NCBI GenBank assembly: GCA_002118135.1
Contig: BDIU01000240.1
Span: 124,001-188,000 of the forward strand
DNA length: 64,000 nt
Origin: Trebouxia sp. TZW2008
Lineage: Eukaryota > Chlorophyta > Trebouxiophyceae > Trebouxiales > Trebouxiaceae
Direction of reading: 5' to 3'
A model generated the notes under the pieces. That model saw only the letters and a list, made by a program, of their open reading frames with translations, did not search any database and had not been told where the DNA came from. Of this stretch, positions 53,501 through 63,600 are shown one piece after another. Every line of letters begins with the position of its first letter. Positions within the stretch are counted from its first letter, which is position 1. The position numbers were made by a program, and so were the translations under genes.

Positions 53501-55835
53501 CCATTGACAGACCCAAAGCCTTCCTGAGTGGCACGTGGCAATTTGCAGCAGACTAGCAATCTGCACAAGCTAGTAGAGAACAGCAAGCATTCTTCAAAGG
53601 TTTTTTCATCTGTTGTGCAGAGGGGTACATCCGGCTGTACAAGCTAATAGACAATGGCAGGGGCCTTGAGTTGCTGCACAAGACAGCTGTGGGGGGAATC
53701 CCCGGAGCCATGGCGGGCTTCAAGGGCCGCCTGCTAGTGGGGGTTGGGCCCATTGTGCGCCTGTATGACCTCGGCAAGAAGAAGCTCCTGCGCAAATCTG
53801 AGTATAGACGGTAAGCATGGCACATAACACCATTCAGACAACATGAAGCATGCAGGACAAGACTTTGTATTGGACCGCCAAGCAACCTTAGCTGCTGGTG
53901 CTGTTGAATTAAGCGTGCAGTCAGAATAGTGCACTCAGCAGCATGTATCAAGATCAGATCTGAATGGGCTGTCAGAACGGCAAACTGTCAGACACCATCA
54001 AAGCATTGTGCAGGTCCACAATGAGGGCGTTACTGCCATGCTTTTGGGCTGTTGCGCTGCCTTTGTGGCATCTGATCTTTTCAACAGTTGTGACTGCCCC
54101 TCAACTGTCCATGAGTAAGCTAGGCTCCGCTTAATTCTGACTGGGCTGCTCGTGTGACAGTGCTGCCTGATTTGGAGAAACCTGCTTGATGCGAAATGGG
54201 TGCTTTGGTTGATAGGGATTTGAATGGTGTGCCAGCTGCCCACACATGCTGTGCTACGCCTGCTCAGTGTAAAATGGGTATGTGCTGTGATAACGCTGTG
54301 TTGTGCATGCAGGCTGCCCACACATATAGCGAACCTCACGGTCATGGGCGACCGCATATATGTGGCAGACGCTCAGGAGTCAGTCTTCTTCATGAAGTAC
54401 AAGAAAGCTGAGAACCAGCTGTACATCTATGCAGATGACACCACCTCACGCTACCTCACCACCCAGTTGCAACTGGACTATGACACCATCTGTGGCGCTG
54501 ACAAGTTTGGCAACATATTCATGATGCGTTTGCCGTCAGACCTTTCACAGCAGGTGGGCATTGGACGCTGTGCTGTGCTGTGCTGTGCTGTGCTGTGCTG
54601 TGCTGTGCTGTGCTGTGCTGCTGGAATTGTATCTTTTGGCATTACAGGGTGCAGTAGCTGCAAGTCGATTGTTCGGCTGCCTGGTAGTGCATTGCATTTC
54701 AGTGGTTGCAAGCAGCTCCAGCTTGCAAGGTTGCAAAGGGCACTTGCATGTGCTGGTTCGCCATTGCAAGCATTCTCGTGCATGCTATCTAGCACTAGAT
54801 TGCAATATAGCTTCAGCAGGATCTTCCTCCTGGAAGCAAGCTGACCTGATATCATGTCACCGATTTTTGTGCTTGGGCATGAGTGTTGTTGCAAATGCCC
54901 AAGTACCATTATGTCTGAAACTTCTTTGTTTGTGTTTTCAGGTGGAGGAGGATCCCACAGGAGGCAAGTATGCTGGTGCAGCCAGTGCCCTCAATGGTGC
55001 TCCTCACAAGCTAGAAAGCATTATTCAGTTCCATGTGGGAGACGTGGTGACCAGCTTACAGCGAGCCGTCATGCAGCCTGGTGGACAGGAATGCATCATG
55101 TACGGCACCATCATGGGCGCAGTTGGTGAGTCACTGCCCTACCACATGCTTGAATACCATCATGCTGTGCCCCAGCTGTTGATGCATGACCTGTCTACAT
55201 CTTGGCTGAGTTGCCTCGTGCATAAGTTGTGTATGTTCAGCTTTGCTCAAGTTGCAAGTGTTCAGTCCTGCCTAAGCTGGGTGTAAACTGCGCATCTCAA
55301 GATGTAAAGAACAGCGTGCTGCAAGCTGGGTGCAGCTGCTCAACATGGGAAGATTGCAGGGACTGCAGCTAAGCAGTGCTGTTTTGCAGGCGCTCTGCTT
55401 CCTTTCACCTCAAGAGAGGACATGGACTTCTTCTCGCATCTGGAAATGCACTTGCGGCAAGAGCATCCACCTCTCAGCGGACGAGATCACATGAGCTATA
55501 GGAGCTCCTACTTCCCTGTGAAAGATGTCATAGATGGTGACTTGTGTGAGCAGTATACTCAGGTAAAGTTTGTGTCCTGTTGAGAAGGAATCAGCAGGAA
55601 AACAATATGCCATAAGGCATGTATGAGAGGCCTCAGATAGACCGTGGCATCCCCTCTTGCCCTGTTTGCTGCCTGCTTGCTCTGTCTGTCTGGTGTTGAG
55701 CTGTAGTGGCTGAGGGTCATCTCTTTCTGTGTGCAGTTGCATCCCGACAAGCAGAGAGCTATAGCAGAGGAGCTGGATCGAAATCCTGGAGAAGTGCTGA
55801 AAAAGATTGAGGATATACGGAATAAGATCTTGTGA
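41600..55835 (+). CDS. SF3B3: Splicing factor 3B subunit 3 (SF3b130/SAP130)
   Basis: Eighteen exons: 41600-41644, 41754-42296, 42711-43034, 44293-44475, 45475-45630, 46271-46486, 46892-46996, 47887-48168, 48469-48628, 49000-49227, 49767-49921, 51285-51404, 52080-52329, 53621-53810, 54313-54553, 54942-55125, 55390-55562 and 55737-55835. All phases match. The sum is 1217 aa, the same length as the human protein. SF3B3 is a three-beta-propeller (DDB1/CPSF160-like) scaffold of the SF3b complex in U2 snRNP, needed for branch-site recognition. Conserved blocks include [125 protein letters not shown] and [11 protein letters not shown]. Introns 3, 5-7 and 11-13 hold repeats, several derived from neighbouring exons. 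Confidence 0.96.
42385..42565 (+). repeat. Short tandem repeat in SF3B3 intron 2
   Basis: Units of about 33-36 bp containing CATGCACAAAGCAT(T)..GAAAGCCTTCA(T/C) repeat about five times. Confidence 0.8.
43085..43605 (+). repeat. 61-bp minisatellite in SF3B3 intron 3
   Basis: About eight tandem units with the pattern CTCACTRTGCAGACT.TGCTGCATCTG.T.CACAAGG.TGTCT.GACAGCATGCCTCCAAG. It begins directly after exon 3, but I cannot align the unit to an exon, so its origin is unknown. It contains repeated TGCAGA acceptor-like sites. Confidence 0.85.
46060..46625 (+). repeat. SF3B3: Copies of SF3B3 exon 6 on both sides of the real exon
   Basis: Before the exon (46070-46170): GGGGAATTCTACCGAATGAG, the inexact TTCACCCTTAGGGCAGGCCC, and GCAGCAGTGTGCGTTTGCTG. 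After it (46515-46620): GGACCGTCAAGCGCTCCATT and ATTCACAAATGCCACATTGG|TAAGG, a copy of the exon's 3' edge and donor. Both are in the same orientation with broken frames. Confidence 0.85.
47021..47160 (+). repeat. (AAAAG)n tract with dispersed hairpin repeat, copy F
   Basis: About 14 AAAAG units are followed by two GTTAGGCAT(C/T)AT..CG stretches, then GGGAGCCTCTGTCTAAAAAG and GCAGCCTGGGA. The stem has one changed base. It lies in the intron after SF3B3 exon 7. Confidence 0.85.
47560..47960 (+). repeat. SF3B3: Two pseudo-copies of SF3B3 exon 8 5' edge
   Basis: Copies at about 47562-47660 and 47722-47812, then the real exon at 47887; offsets are about 160 bp. Each starts CTGCAGGTGCA(T/C)CC or TGCAGGTGCACC, and encodes VHP.G, then a degraded [14 protein letters not shown]. 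Frames are broken by single-base changes. Confidence 0.9.
51895..52045 (+). repeat. SF3B3: Pseudo-copy of SF3B3 exon 13
   Basis: TTGTGAAGGGTCTAGAACTA and onward to CTAGACAACAGTGAG repeats the first half of exon 13 (real start 52080). It keeps CCAACAAGTGGGCGTTCTGC and CCCTCCACCTTGGACACTGC. The frame is disrupted by a deletion in the EQREQETQW region. Confidence 0.85.
52440..53570 (+). repeat. SF3B3: Decoy-acceptor array: eight copies of SF3B3 exon 14 5' edge
   Basis: Units near 52450, 52510, 52645, 52708, 52885, 53070, 53196 and 53405 share a TGCTGTGCAG acceptor (one diverged) and then AGGGCTTCATCCAGCTGTAC, AAGCTA.TAGACAA. The real exon starts at 53621. Several copies extend through GAGCTGCTGCACAAGACAG and GGATCCCTGGGGCCAT. 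Unit length grows toward the real exon. Confidence 0.92.
54570..54622 (+). repeat. (TGCTG)n pentanucleotide repeat
   Basis: About ten GTGCT units just after the donor of SF3B3 exon 15. Reverse-complement equivalent of the (CAGCA)n run at 33080. Confidence 0.95.
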
Positions 55836-56745
55836 CATGTTCAGCTTATGAAAGATCTACGCAGTGGGACGCCTAGCTATAGCCTGCAGCACATTTAAAG
55901 TGTACTCTTGCTAGTGATGCCAGTCATGCTATTCAGAATTCTAATTTATACCCTGACGGGTTGAACTGTATGATTTTAAAGCTACTTACAATCGACTCCA
56001 CGCGCTGCACTGACGACCTAAGTGCCTGTCACCGTGTTCAAACTGATAGTGATAAGTAGCAAAGCAGACCAGTTTCGCAAGGGCAGCACATATGCTGTAC
56101 AATACTACGACTCGATGGAAACATGACCTTCATTGACAGACAGCAAGCGGCATCCCAGGGAAGTGTACCCTGCTGCATATGCCTTCATGTCATGCATATA
56201 CAGCTGGCATTTATGCATGTCAGTACCATTTGGCCAAAAGCCTGTTGCGGACTTTGCACTATTGTACAAGTTCGAAAGCAAATAGAAACAGCAAGTTTTT
56301 GCTGAGTCCTTGAACCGTGCATTTGGCCAACAAGTACCAGACTCTTTTGCAAATTGTTGATTCATTTGAGCACCTGCCAGGAGGGCCTTTAGCCCCGCTT
56401 CAGAGCTTGTGACCGTAAGTTTGCTGTTAACAAAGGCTTGTAGGCTGTAGCTTTGCTGTGAAGGGTGCCTTTTTGAGCCTGTGACCTCACAGTTGAACAC
56501 AGTTGGCATGCCTCTTGTTCTATGACATTCGGCCTGTCGTTTGTTTGTCACTAGAAGAACTTGAGTCTCAGCACAAAACCAATGATGGGTCCAAATAGCC
56601 CGTTTGGCAACATTACATTTGTTGTGTACTGCACAACAGGTCCTACTCTCCTGCAAATCAGCACGATGTGTCAGTGGCGTTCAGCAGGCCGACTCGGCTT
56701 GGCCTGGTCTTCAACAAATTTATGTTGTTGCTACCTGCACTGTTG
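55836..56745. other. Convergent intergenic region, nothing recognised
   Basis: 3' flank of SF3B3 and of the unknown minus-strand gene. A 183-codon minus-strand frame (56105-56656) has no family resemblance and no ATG/splice support. Confidence 0.5.
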
Positions 56746-57179
56746 CTAAAATAAAGACAGGTAAATTTGCATGTGAAAGGCGCAACAATGAATGTGGCTG
56801 GTGACATACTTGTATCTTGCTGTGTGAGTCCTCAAAAACCTCTTGATTTCATGAAACAGCGCGCAATATATGGCAGCCTCCAGAGAAGACCGCCATAGCA
56901 CCAGCTTATTCTCTTGAAGCTTCCCTTTCAGAAAGTCCTTGGTCTGTCCATCCACAAACGTCTGAGGCGACAAGGTTTTGGCAGTCGCTTGCAAAGACTT
57001 GCTGAAACTTCTGCCATGGCCAGCCAGGTCACCTGGATGTGTGGCCTGCATAGTTGCAGAAAAACATCAAACAAAGCTGGTCATGCCCACCACGAGCTGA
57101 ACACAGAGCACTGACGAGGACTCACGCCGTCCTGTATCTCGCGTTCCTGGATCAAGTTGGGGAGGTTGGCAGACACCAT
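56746..57179 (-). CDS. Unrecognised small protein, two exons
   Basis: Exon 1 57126-57179 (MVSANLPNLIQEREIQDG) joins in phase 0 to exon 2, 56746-57045. The exon 2 frame continues through SFSKSLQATAKTLSPQTFVD and LVLWRSSLEAAIYCALFHEI to RYKYVTS and a stop. A donor (TACAA|GTATGT) near 56809 may truncate exon 2 and lead to further exons I could not place. A Gln-rich in-frame stretch lies upstream of the ATG. Predicted amphipathic helices, no TM segment, no family recognised. It is divergent with the dynein gene, whose start is 484 bp away; shared regulation is possible but unproven. Confidence 0.55.
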
Positions 57180-57663
57180 TGGCTTCGAAGGCTGTTGCTG
57201 GACACTGTGGTATCGAGTCAACGTCTCTGCAGCCTGTTGCTGCACTAGTCAGGCGTAACGCTGAGCTGCAAGGCTGACGCTTAATACGGACTCGCCGCAG
57301 CTCGCAGGTTGATCACCATCGGCAGATCGTCATAGTGGTCAGCAAACACAACGCTGGGTCGACTGACTGCATTGGCACACACAGAAGAAGCACAAAACCT
57401 GCGGGATGTTTTGGGCGCTTCGACGTGCCGCAAGTGCTTTGGCAAACAGGGTCACGGTGTAGGAACTCTAAAAATGGTATTGGACAAACTTTTGACTTTC
57501 GCTGAGTCTACTGGAGCGCTTCGCCAGATCCGGCGTGATCACAATCATTTCGTGTCTACTGTAAAACGTCTGCATGTCTCTTGCATAACGCGTTAGAAGA
57601 TGCGCTTGTAGCAAACACTCTAGCTCGCGCACAGATAGCAGTGTCGAAGAAGGGCCTGCGCTG
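57180..57663. promoter_or_regulatory. CpG-richer divergent promoter (unknown protein / dynein)
   Basis: CG-dense sequence at 57270-57700 (AATACGGACTCGCCGCAGCT) lies between two outward-facing starts. A 74-codon plus-strand frame (57372-57596) is unsupported by other evidence. Confidence 0.45.
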
Positions 57664-60600
57664 ATGGAACCTGAAAGCGTCGCGTTGTCAGAGGTAGGCG
57701 TCAGTCGTGATCGTCAGGTCTTTAAGCTCCGCGCATGCTTGCATGCGTTTTGATCACTACACGGTTGCAGTTTCTGCTAATTCGAGTGTCAATCGCTCTA
57801 CCTATTCTGCAGGTGCCAGTGGTGAACCAGGCATGCCTAGCCTGGTTGCAACAGCAGATGCACATGGTAAGTCAAACATTGCAGTCTGAGGCTTTTGTAC
57901 CGGAGGCAGCCTTTTCAGGCCCGTACTGACCTGCCTTTCTGCTTGCAGCTGGCGCCAAGCTCAGCTGACGCAGCTGAGTGGATAGCGACAAAATGGGATG
58001 CTCAAGCACATCTGCCGGTTGTGCAGTCCTTCCTCAGCAGCTTAAAGGTCAGCACATCACGTCCCTTGCAGTGTCTGGCCGTTAGCCTGATAGCAAGCCT
58101 TACTTGACAATGCAGGTTGCTCAAATCTTTGTCTGGTTGGACAAGCTTGCTGATGACAAGCTGATGTTGAGCACAAGCTTGCAAGCGCAACCAGAGAGGG
58201 CGCTGTTCTTTGCAAGGGATACAGAGCGCCTCATCCTGCCAGACAACATTCAGGTACAGTACTGCAAAAGCAAGCATGGTTACTTTGAATTCGCCGCCGC
58301 CTTGTGGCATGCCTTGCTAGGCTGCTCCTCTGCAAAAGCAAGCATCGATGATTGATCTATGTGGTGTTGCCAGTGAATCATGACATGCCTGGCCAGGCTG
58401 CTCATGTACACACCTGGTGTGGCTGCAGGATGTTGTGCAAGTGGGTGTCATACAAGGCGGAGACACCATGCAAGCACTGCTTCGCCTGATGTCGATGCTG
58501 TATGCGCCACAGTTCATCAGCGGCAACCAGTGGCCAGAGTCAATTAAAAAGGACTTCATAGGTATGAATGCCACTGCAAGCTTACACACCCGCAGGCCTG
58601 TTACTTCACGTACCATTTCTGTCACAATGATCACGTGCTGTCAAGCACGAAAGGGTTTTTGAGCACACATCATGGTTGCTTAGCTGCAATTTGAAATGGC
58701 CCAGCATGCAGAATGCTGTTTTGTGGCTATGCAGGGCAGTTGCATCGTTTTCTGGCAAGACTGACAGAGGCCAGTCATGGCTTGAAAGGCAGAACAGTCC
58801 TGTATTTGCCACAAGGAAACATGGCAGATCCTGTGGCAGCTGCTACTGATAAGGTACTGCCTACAGCCCTTCGGCATTCCACCTTGAACACACCCATCTG
58901 CAAACAAGTCACTTCAGATGGTCATACTAGCTGAACTGGTTCACAAGTTGAGAACAGTCAGATGACACTCATCTGCTTGTGCCATATTGCAGGATCTGGT
59001 GCAGAGGCTAGAGTCCATTACTATTCACTGGACCCGTCAGATCAAGGAAGTTGTCAATCAGCAGGTTAGCACTGGAGCTGCGTCTGGACTACGCATGGCT
59101 GAGCATACTGTGCATGCCCAAGATGCCCATTAGCAGCTGAAAAGTTCGACTGGCTCAAATGCTTTTGACTGTTACAGACCTATTATAGACCTATGTATGA
59201 ACCCCTGCTGGGTCTGTATGACACAGCAATATATATAGCTGCTGATATATTGAGTTGACCCATGAGCAGGAGCAGGATGATGCTGCTGAAAAGGCTGGGC
59301 CACGTGGTGAAATCGAGTTCTGGAGGTCCCGCACAGCTGACCTTGGAGGCATCAGAGATCAGCTTGATGACAAGAGTAAGCTCCTGACCTTGCTTGAACT
59401 GCTACATGCAAGCTTCACAAGCAGATGTCTTCACATGCAGTAGGGTCACATTTTGCATTTGAACTGCATCATCCCCTGTGCATGCTCAGTCCTTGCTAGT
59501 ACCAAGTTCTGTTGCAATTGTGAGGCAGGCAGAGCAGCACTCAGCAGCTATTGACAGCCTACGTCTGGTGACCTTTGCCTACGTTGAGACTGCTTTCTGT
59601 GCAGGCGTGCTGCAAGTCGTAGCAATCCTTGAGCAGACCAGATCCTCATACCTGGCCACCTTTCTGAGCTTGCGCAAAGCCATTCAACAAGAGGCTGTTG
59701 TTGCTGAGGACAACCTGAAGTTTCTGCGATGCCTTGAGCAGCCCTGCCAGGTCCTTGCCACTGCCACTGCAAAGGTGATTCTGCACCATGTTTGGACCAT
59801 TCATCTCATCCTCATGCTTTGAATGTCTCAGGCGGCTGTTGGATGTCCAGTAGCCATCTGTTTGTTGTGCCCAAGCTGCTTTATTGGTACTGCAAGCCTG
59901 TGTGCTCAAAGCTCTGTCTTTCTGGCAGTGTTGCTCCTGCTCCCCAGGGATGTATGCACCTAACCAAATCTACACTTGATTGCATGATGCATGCAGGACA
60001 TACCCAAGGTTCTGCCGGTGATTTTGAACTGCATCCGCATGATCTGGAGCCTGAGCCGCTTCTACAACACACCAGAGCGCTTAGTGGGTCTGTTGCGCAA
60101 GCTCAGCAATGAGATTGTGAACAGATGCTGTGCTGGCATATCCTTGCCAGACATTTTTGGTGGTGAAGTTGAAGACGTCACTATTGCCCTGGAACAGGTA
60201 GGCCATGTACTGTGCAACACTGTGCATTGTATTATGGGGAGACACATTGTATGCTTCATCCTCAAAACACTTTGGTATTTCAGTCGATGTCGTTTTTATT
60301 ACATGTGGGGGCTTATTGCCATCTTGGGCTTGAGACAGCCTTGGGTACCTGCACATCACACATATGGAAGCTGTAGACAAAGCGCAGCATGCATGCAGCA
60401 GCAGCCAGCACTGCTCAATTGTCAAACAACTCAGCCTTCGCTCTGCTTTAGCTTCTTTCTGAAGCAATGGCTCAAACGCAAAGGCTTATTTGCAACTTGT
60501 ATGGCTGACTCGTGCCTGCTTGCATGCAGAGCATAGAGGCAGGCAAAGACTGGAAAACCATATATGAAAAGACGGCCAAAGCAGTAGCAGCTCGTGCTCC

Positions 60601-63600
60601 CAAGCCATGGGACTTTGACGTCCAATCTGTCTTCAACTTTGTCATGGCCTTCAAGGAGCGATGCAGGTGCACAACCTGCACACTGCCAAGTCCGCTGCAT
60701 GCCTGCTTATGTCATGCCTGTTCTCCTGTGTGTCCTGTCATCTGTCAAACTTGTGATGGCAAGTTCTTTCATCTCATTGCATGCATATGAGCTTGAGGTG
60801 TTGCTAGTGTGGAGCTGCTGTCCAGCTGTTGAAGCAGCCGTGCAGGTGTGCATCTTGCATGCATCTTGTTTTGCCATGTGAAGGTCACGTTTGCGATACA
60901 ACCTGCCAACAAGTTGTGGTAGCCTTCATGTCATGTGGTGGATGCACAGGGATCTGCTGGAGGTGTGTGAAGCCCAGCTGCAGTTTGGTGTCCAAGCACA
61001 TGTGCCTGTGTTTGGAGGGTCACGGGGCCCAGACATCTCCAAAAGCATCTCTGACATTCAGGTAAGCACCCTGTTCCTTCTTGGGGCCTTCTCATGCCCT
61101 AGGCAATTTCTTATTGTGGCTCAGCAGGCATCACTTGCAGAATCATAATGTTGTCATTGACCAGGCATGACAGCTCAGTCAAATGTTGCCTTTGCCTGTC
61201 GGTGTCCAGCGTGTTCATTCAGCGGGTGTGGGGTACTGTTCATGGCCGTTCATCCCTTGTGATGAGTGCAGGCTTCCTTTCAGAAGCTGATCAAGGGCTT
61301 GCAGTCATTGACCTACAGCATTCTGGATGTGAACAGCCATCGCTGGCATGACGATTACAACAAATTCAAGGCAGGCATCAAGGACCTGGAGGTCATGCTC
61401 ACCAATGTCATCCAGCTTGCCTTTGACAACGCCTCATCCCTTGTAGCCAGAGTTGAGCTGCTGGAGGTGAGTCACACATTGGCCATCACACCAAGGCTGC
61501 ATGACTGAGCAGCTGCACAATGTCACAGACGACAGCCTTGCCATGCCAGCTGCCAAAAGACCTGGAAGGCTATGGCCTCACACGAATGCTGTCACAGTCA
61601 CTGTCCTTGTAAACTGGCTTGACGAACAGCACTGGGGCCACATGCACTCAGCACCTGTGCTAGAGTGTGATACTTGTTGTTGTCGTCCTTCTCAGCTGTT
61701 TGCAGTGCTGTAGCTGCTTGCTACATGTACAAATGCGTCATCTTGACAGTGTGAAAGGCCAAGCATCACAGTTGGCATGCAATATGCAGGCGTTCCAAAC
61801 AATGGCAAAGAGGGAGACCATCAAGCGGGCTGTTGAGAAGAAGACTGCTGACTTCCACCGCATGTTCATTGATGACCTGAACATGGTGAAGAAGCAGTTC
61901 GACCTGCTGAAGCGGGTGCCCCCCTCAGACCCCGTCCTGCCCCGCTACGCTGGCCAGGCCACCCTGGCCCTGGTCCTGGCCAAGCGTGTGGACAATACCT
62001 GGCAGGCCCTCCAGGTCTGCCTCTTGCCTGCCTCTATTCCTCCATTTCTTTGAGCACTCCTTCCTTTCTTTCTTGCTTCCTCCAATCCTTCCAGCACTCC
62101 TTCCTTCCTTCCTTCCTTCCTTCCTTCCTTCCTTCCTTCCTTCCTTCCTTCCTTCCTTCCTTCCTTCCTTCCTTCCTTCCTTCCTTCCTGCACTCCTTCC
62201 TGCACTCCTTCCCTCCTTCCTTCCTTCCTTCCTTCCCTCCTTCCTTCCCTCCCTACTCACTCATTCCAAAACATGCTAGACACGTTCAGCAGGCTCAGCT
62301 AGGTTTGTCGTGGAGCAATCAACTGTCTCCAAATGCCCTCGACACTGCTGTAATTTGCCCAGCTGTGCTCACGCCCTTTGTAGCAGAATCTCTTACTGTC
62401 CTGCCTTCTGGATGCTAATCTTGTTTATGTCTTCAATTGCTGTTGCTATTGGCCCAGCTCTCCTGATTTCAACCCTAGCAAAGTCACCTTCATGTCTGAC
62501 CCTAAGACCGCTGCAAACAAGTCACTGCTTTCTGGAATGCATTTCAAGCGTAGCTCTTTCAGTATTGGTCCAAATCCTCCAATTATATGCATGACACTGA
62601 GCAACCTTGCAGCGTCAATGAGACATGAATTCTGGCCCAACACGTATCAATTGTATGATTGTATTCCAGACAGTACTGCAGACAGTATTGGACAGGAGTC
62701 TTGTGGCTGTTGAACATTGTCCCCGCAAGTTACACATGAATTGCTGTCAGGCTGGCCCCTGGCTTACAAAGTGTTTGTTTATTGTCAGCGGCAGCTAATG
62801 GAAGCATGTCTATGTCTTGTGAACACAGGCAGTAGCGCATATGCTGCCAGTTGTGCCAGAGGCTGCAGAGTCCAGCCAGCAGTATGAGGCTCTGCACACA
62901 GCGCTGCACCAGTTTGTGGAGGCCACGCATGCAGAGTGGTACAATGGCCTGGAAGGCAGCTTTGCTGGGGCCCTGGCCAACAACTTGCTGCTGCAAGACA
63001 AGAGCCAGGGCGGCCTGCTGGTCATGAACTTTGACAAGCACCTGCTCAAGATGCTGCAAGAGGTAGGCGTCTTCGCTGCTGCAACTCCATGCCCAAAGGC
63101 TATGGTCACATATGCTCAGGTGCTGCTGTGAACTTTGACAAGCTTTGCTCAAGATGCTGCAGAAGGGAGATATCTTTGTTGCTGCGCTTGCATGCACCAA
63201 GGTTTTAGTCATGCATGCTCAGGCATTGTCATGAAGTTTGACAGGCACCTGCTCAGCATGCTGTAGAAAGTAAGCAGCTCTTTTGCTGCAGTTGCCACCC
63301 ACAGGCTTCGTCCATGCACGATCAACAATCAACAGATGCATCATCTTGACCGTTCTTGCTGGCCTCTGGTGCAATCAGTCTTTATCACTCACAGATGCTT
63401 GAGCAGCATTTTCTGACACTGCTTTTAATAATGAATTATGTTCCAGGTCTGCAGTAAGTCAGATCCCTGCTGACTGAGAGTCAATGATCTTGGTCCTGAT
63501 GCTGTGTTAGGTCAACTTCTGGGAGCGTCTGCGGCTGACCATCCCATACACAGCAATGGAGGTCAATGCACAGAGGGAGCGCTACAGGATACTGCGGGTC

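Noticed and set aside
56105..56656. 183-codon minus-strand ORF downstream of SF3B3
   Set aside because: No family resemblance and no splice-consistent link to the upstream two-exon gene; probably chance.
61925..62260. KEGR-repeat ORFs
   Set aside because: These are translations of the (CTTC)n microsatellite on the opposite strand of a dynein intron.
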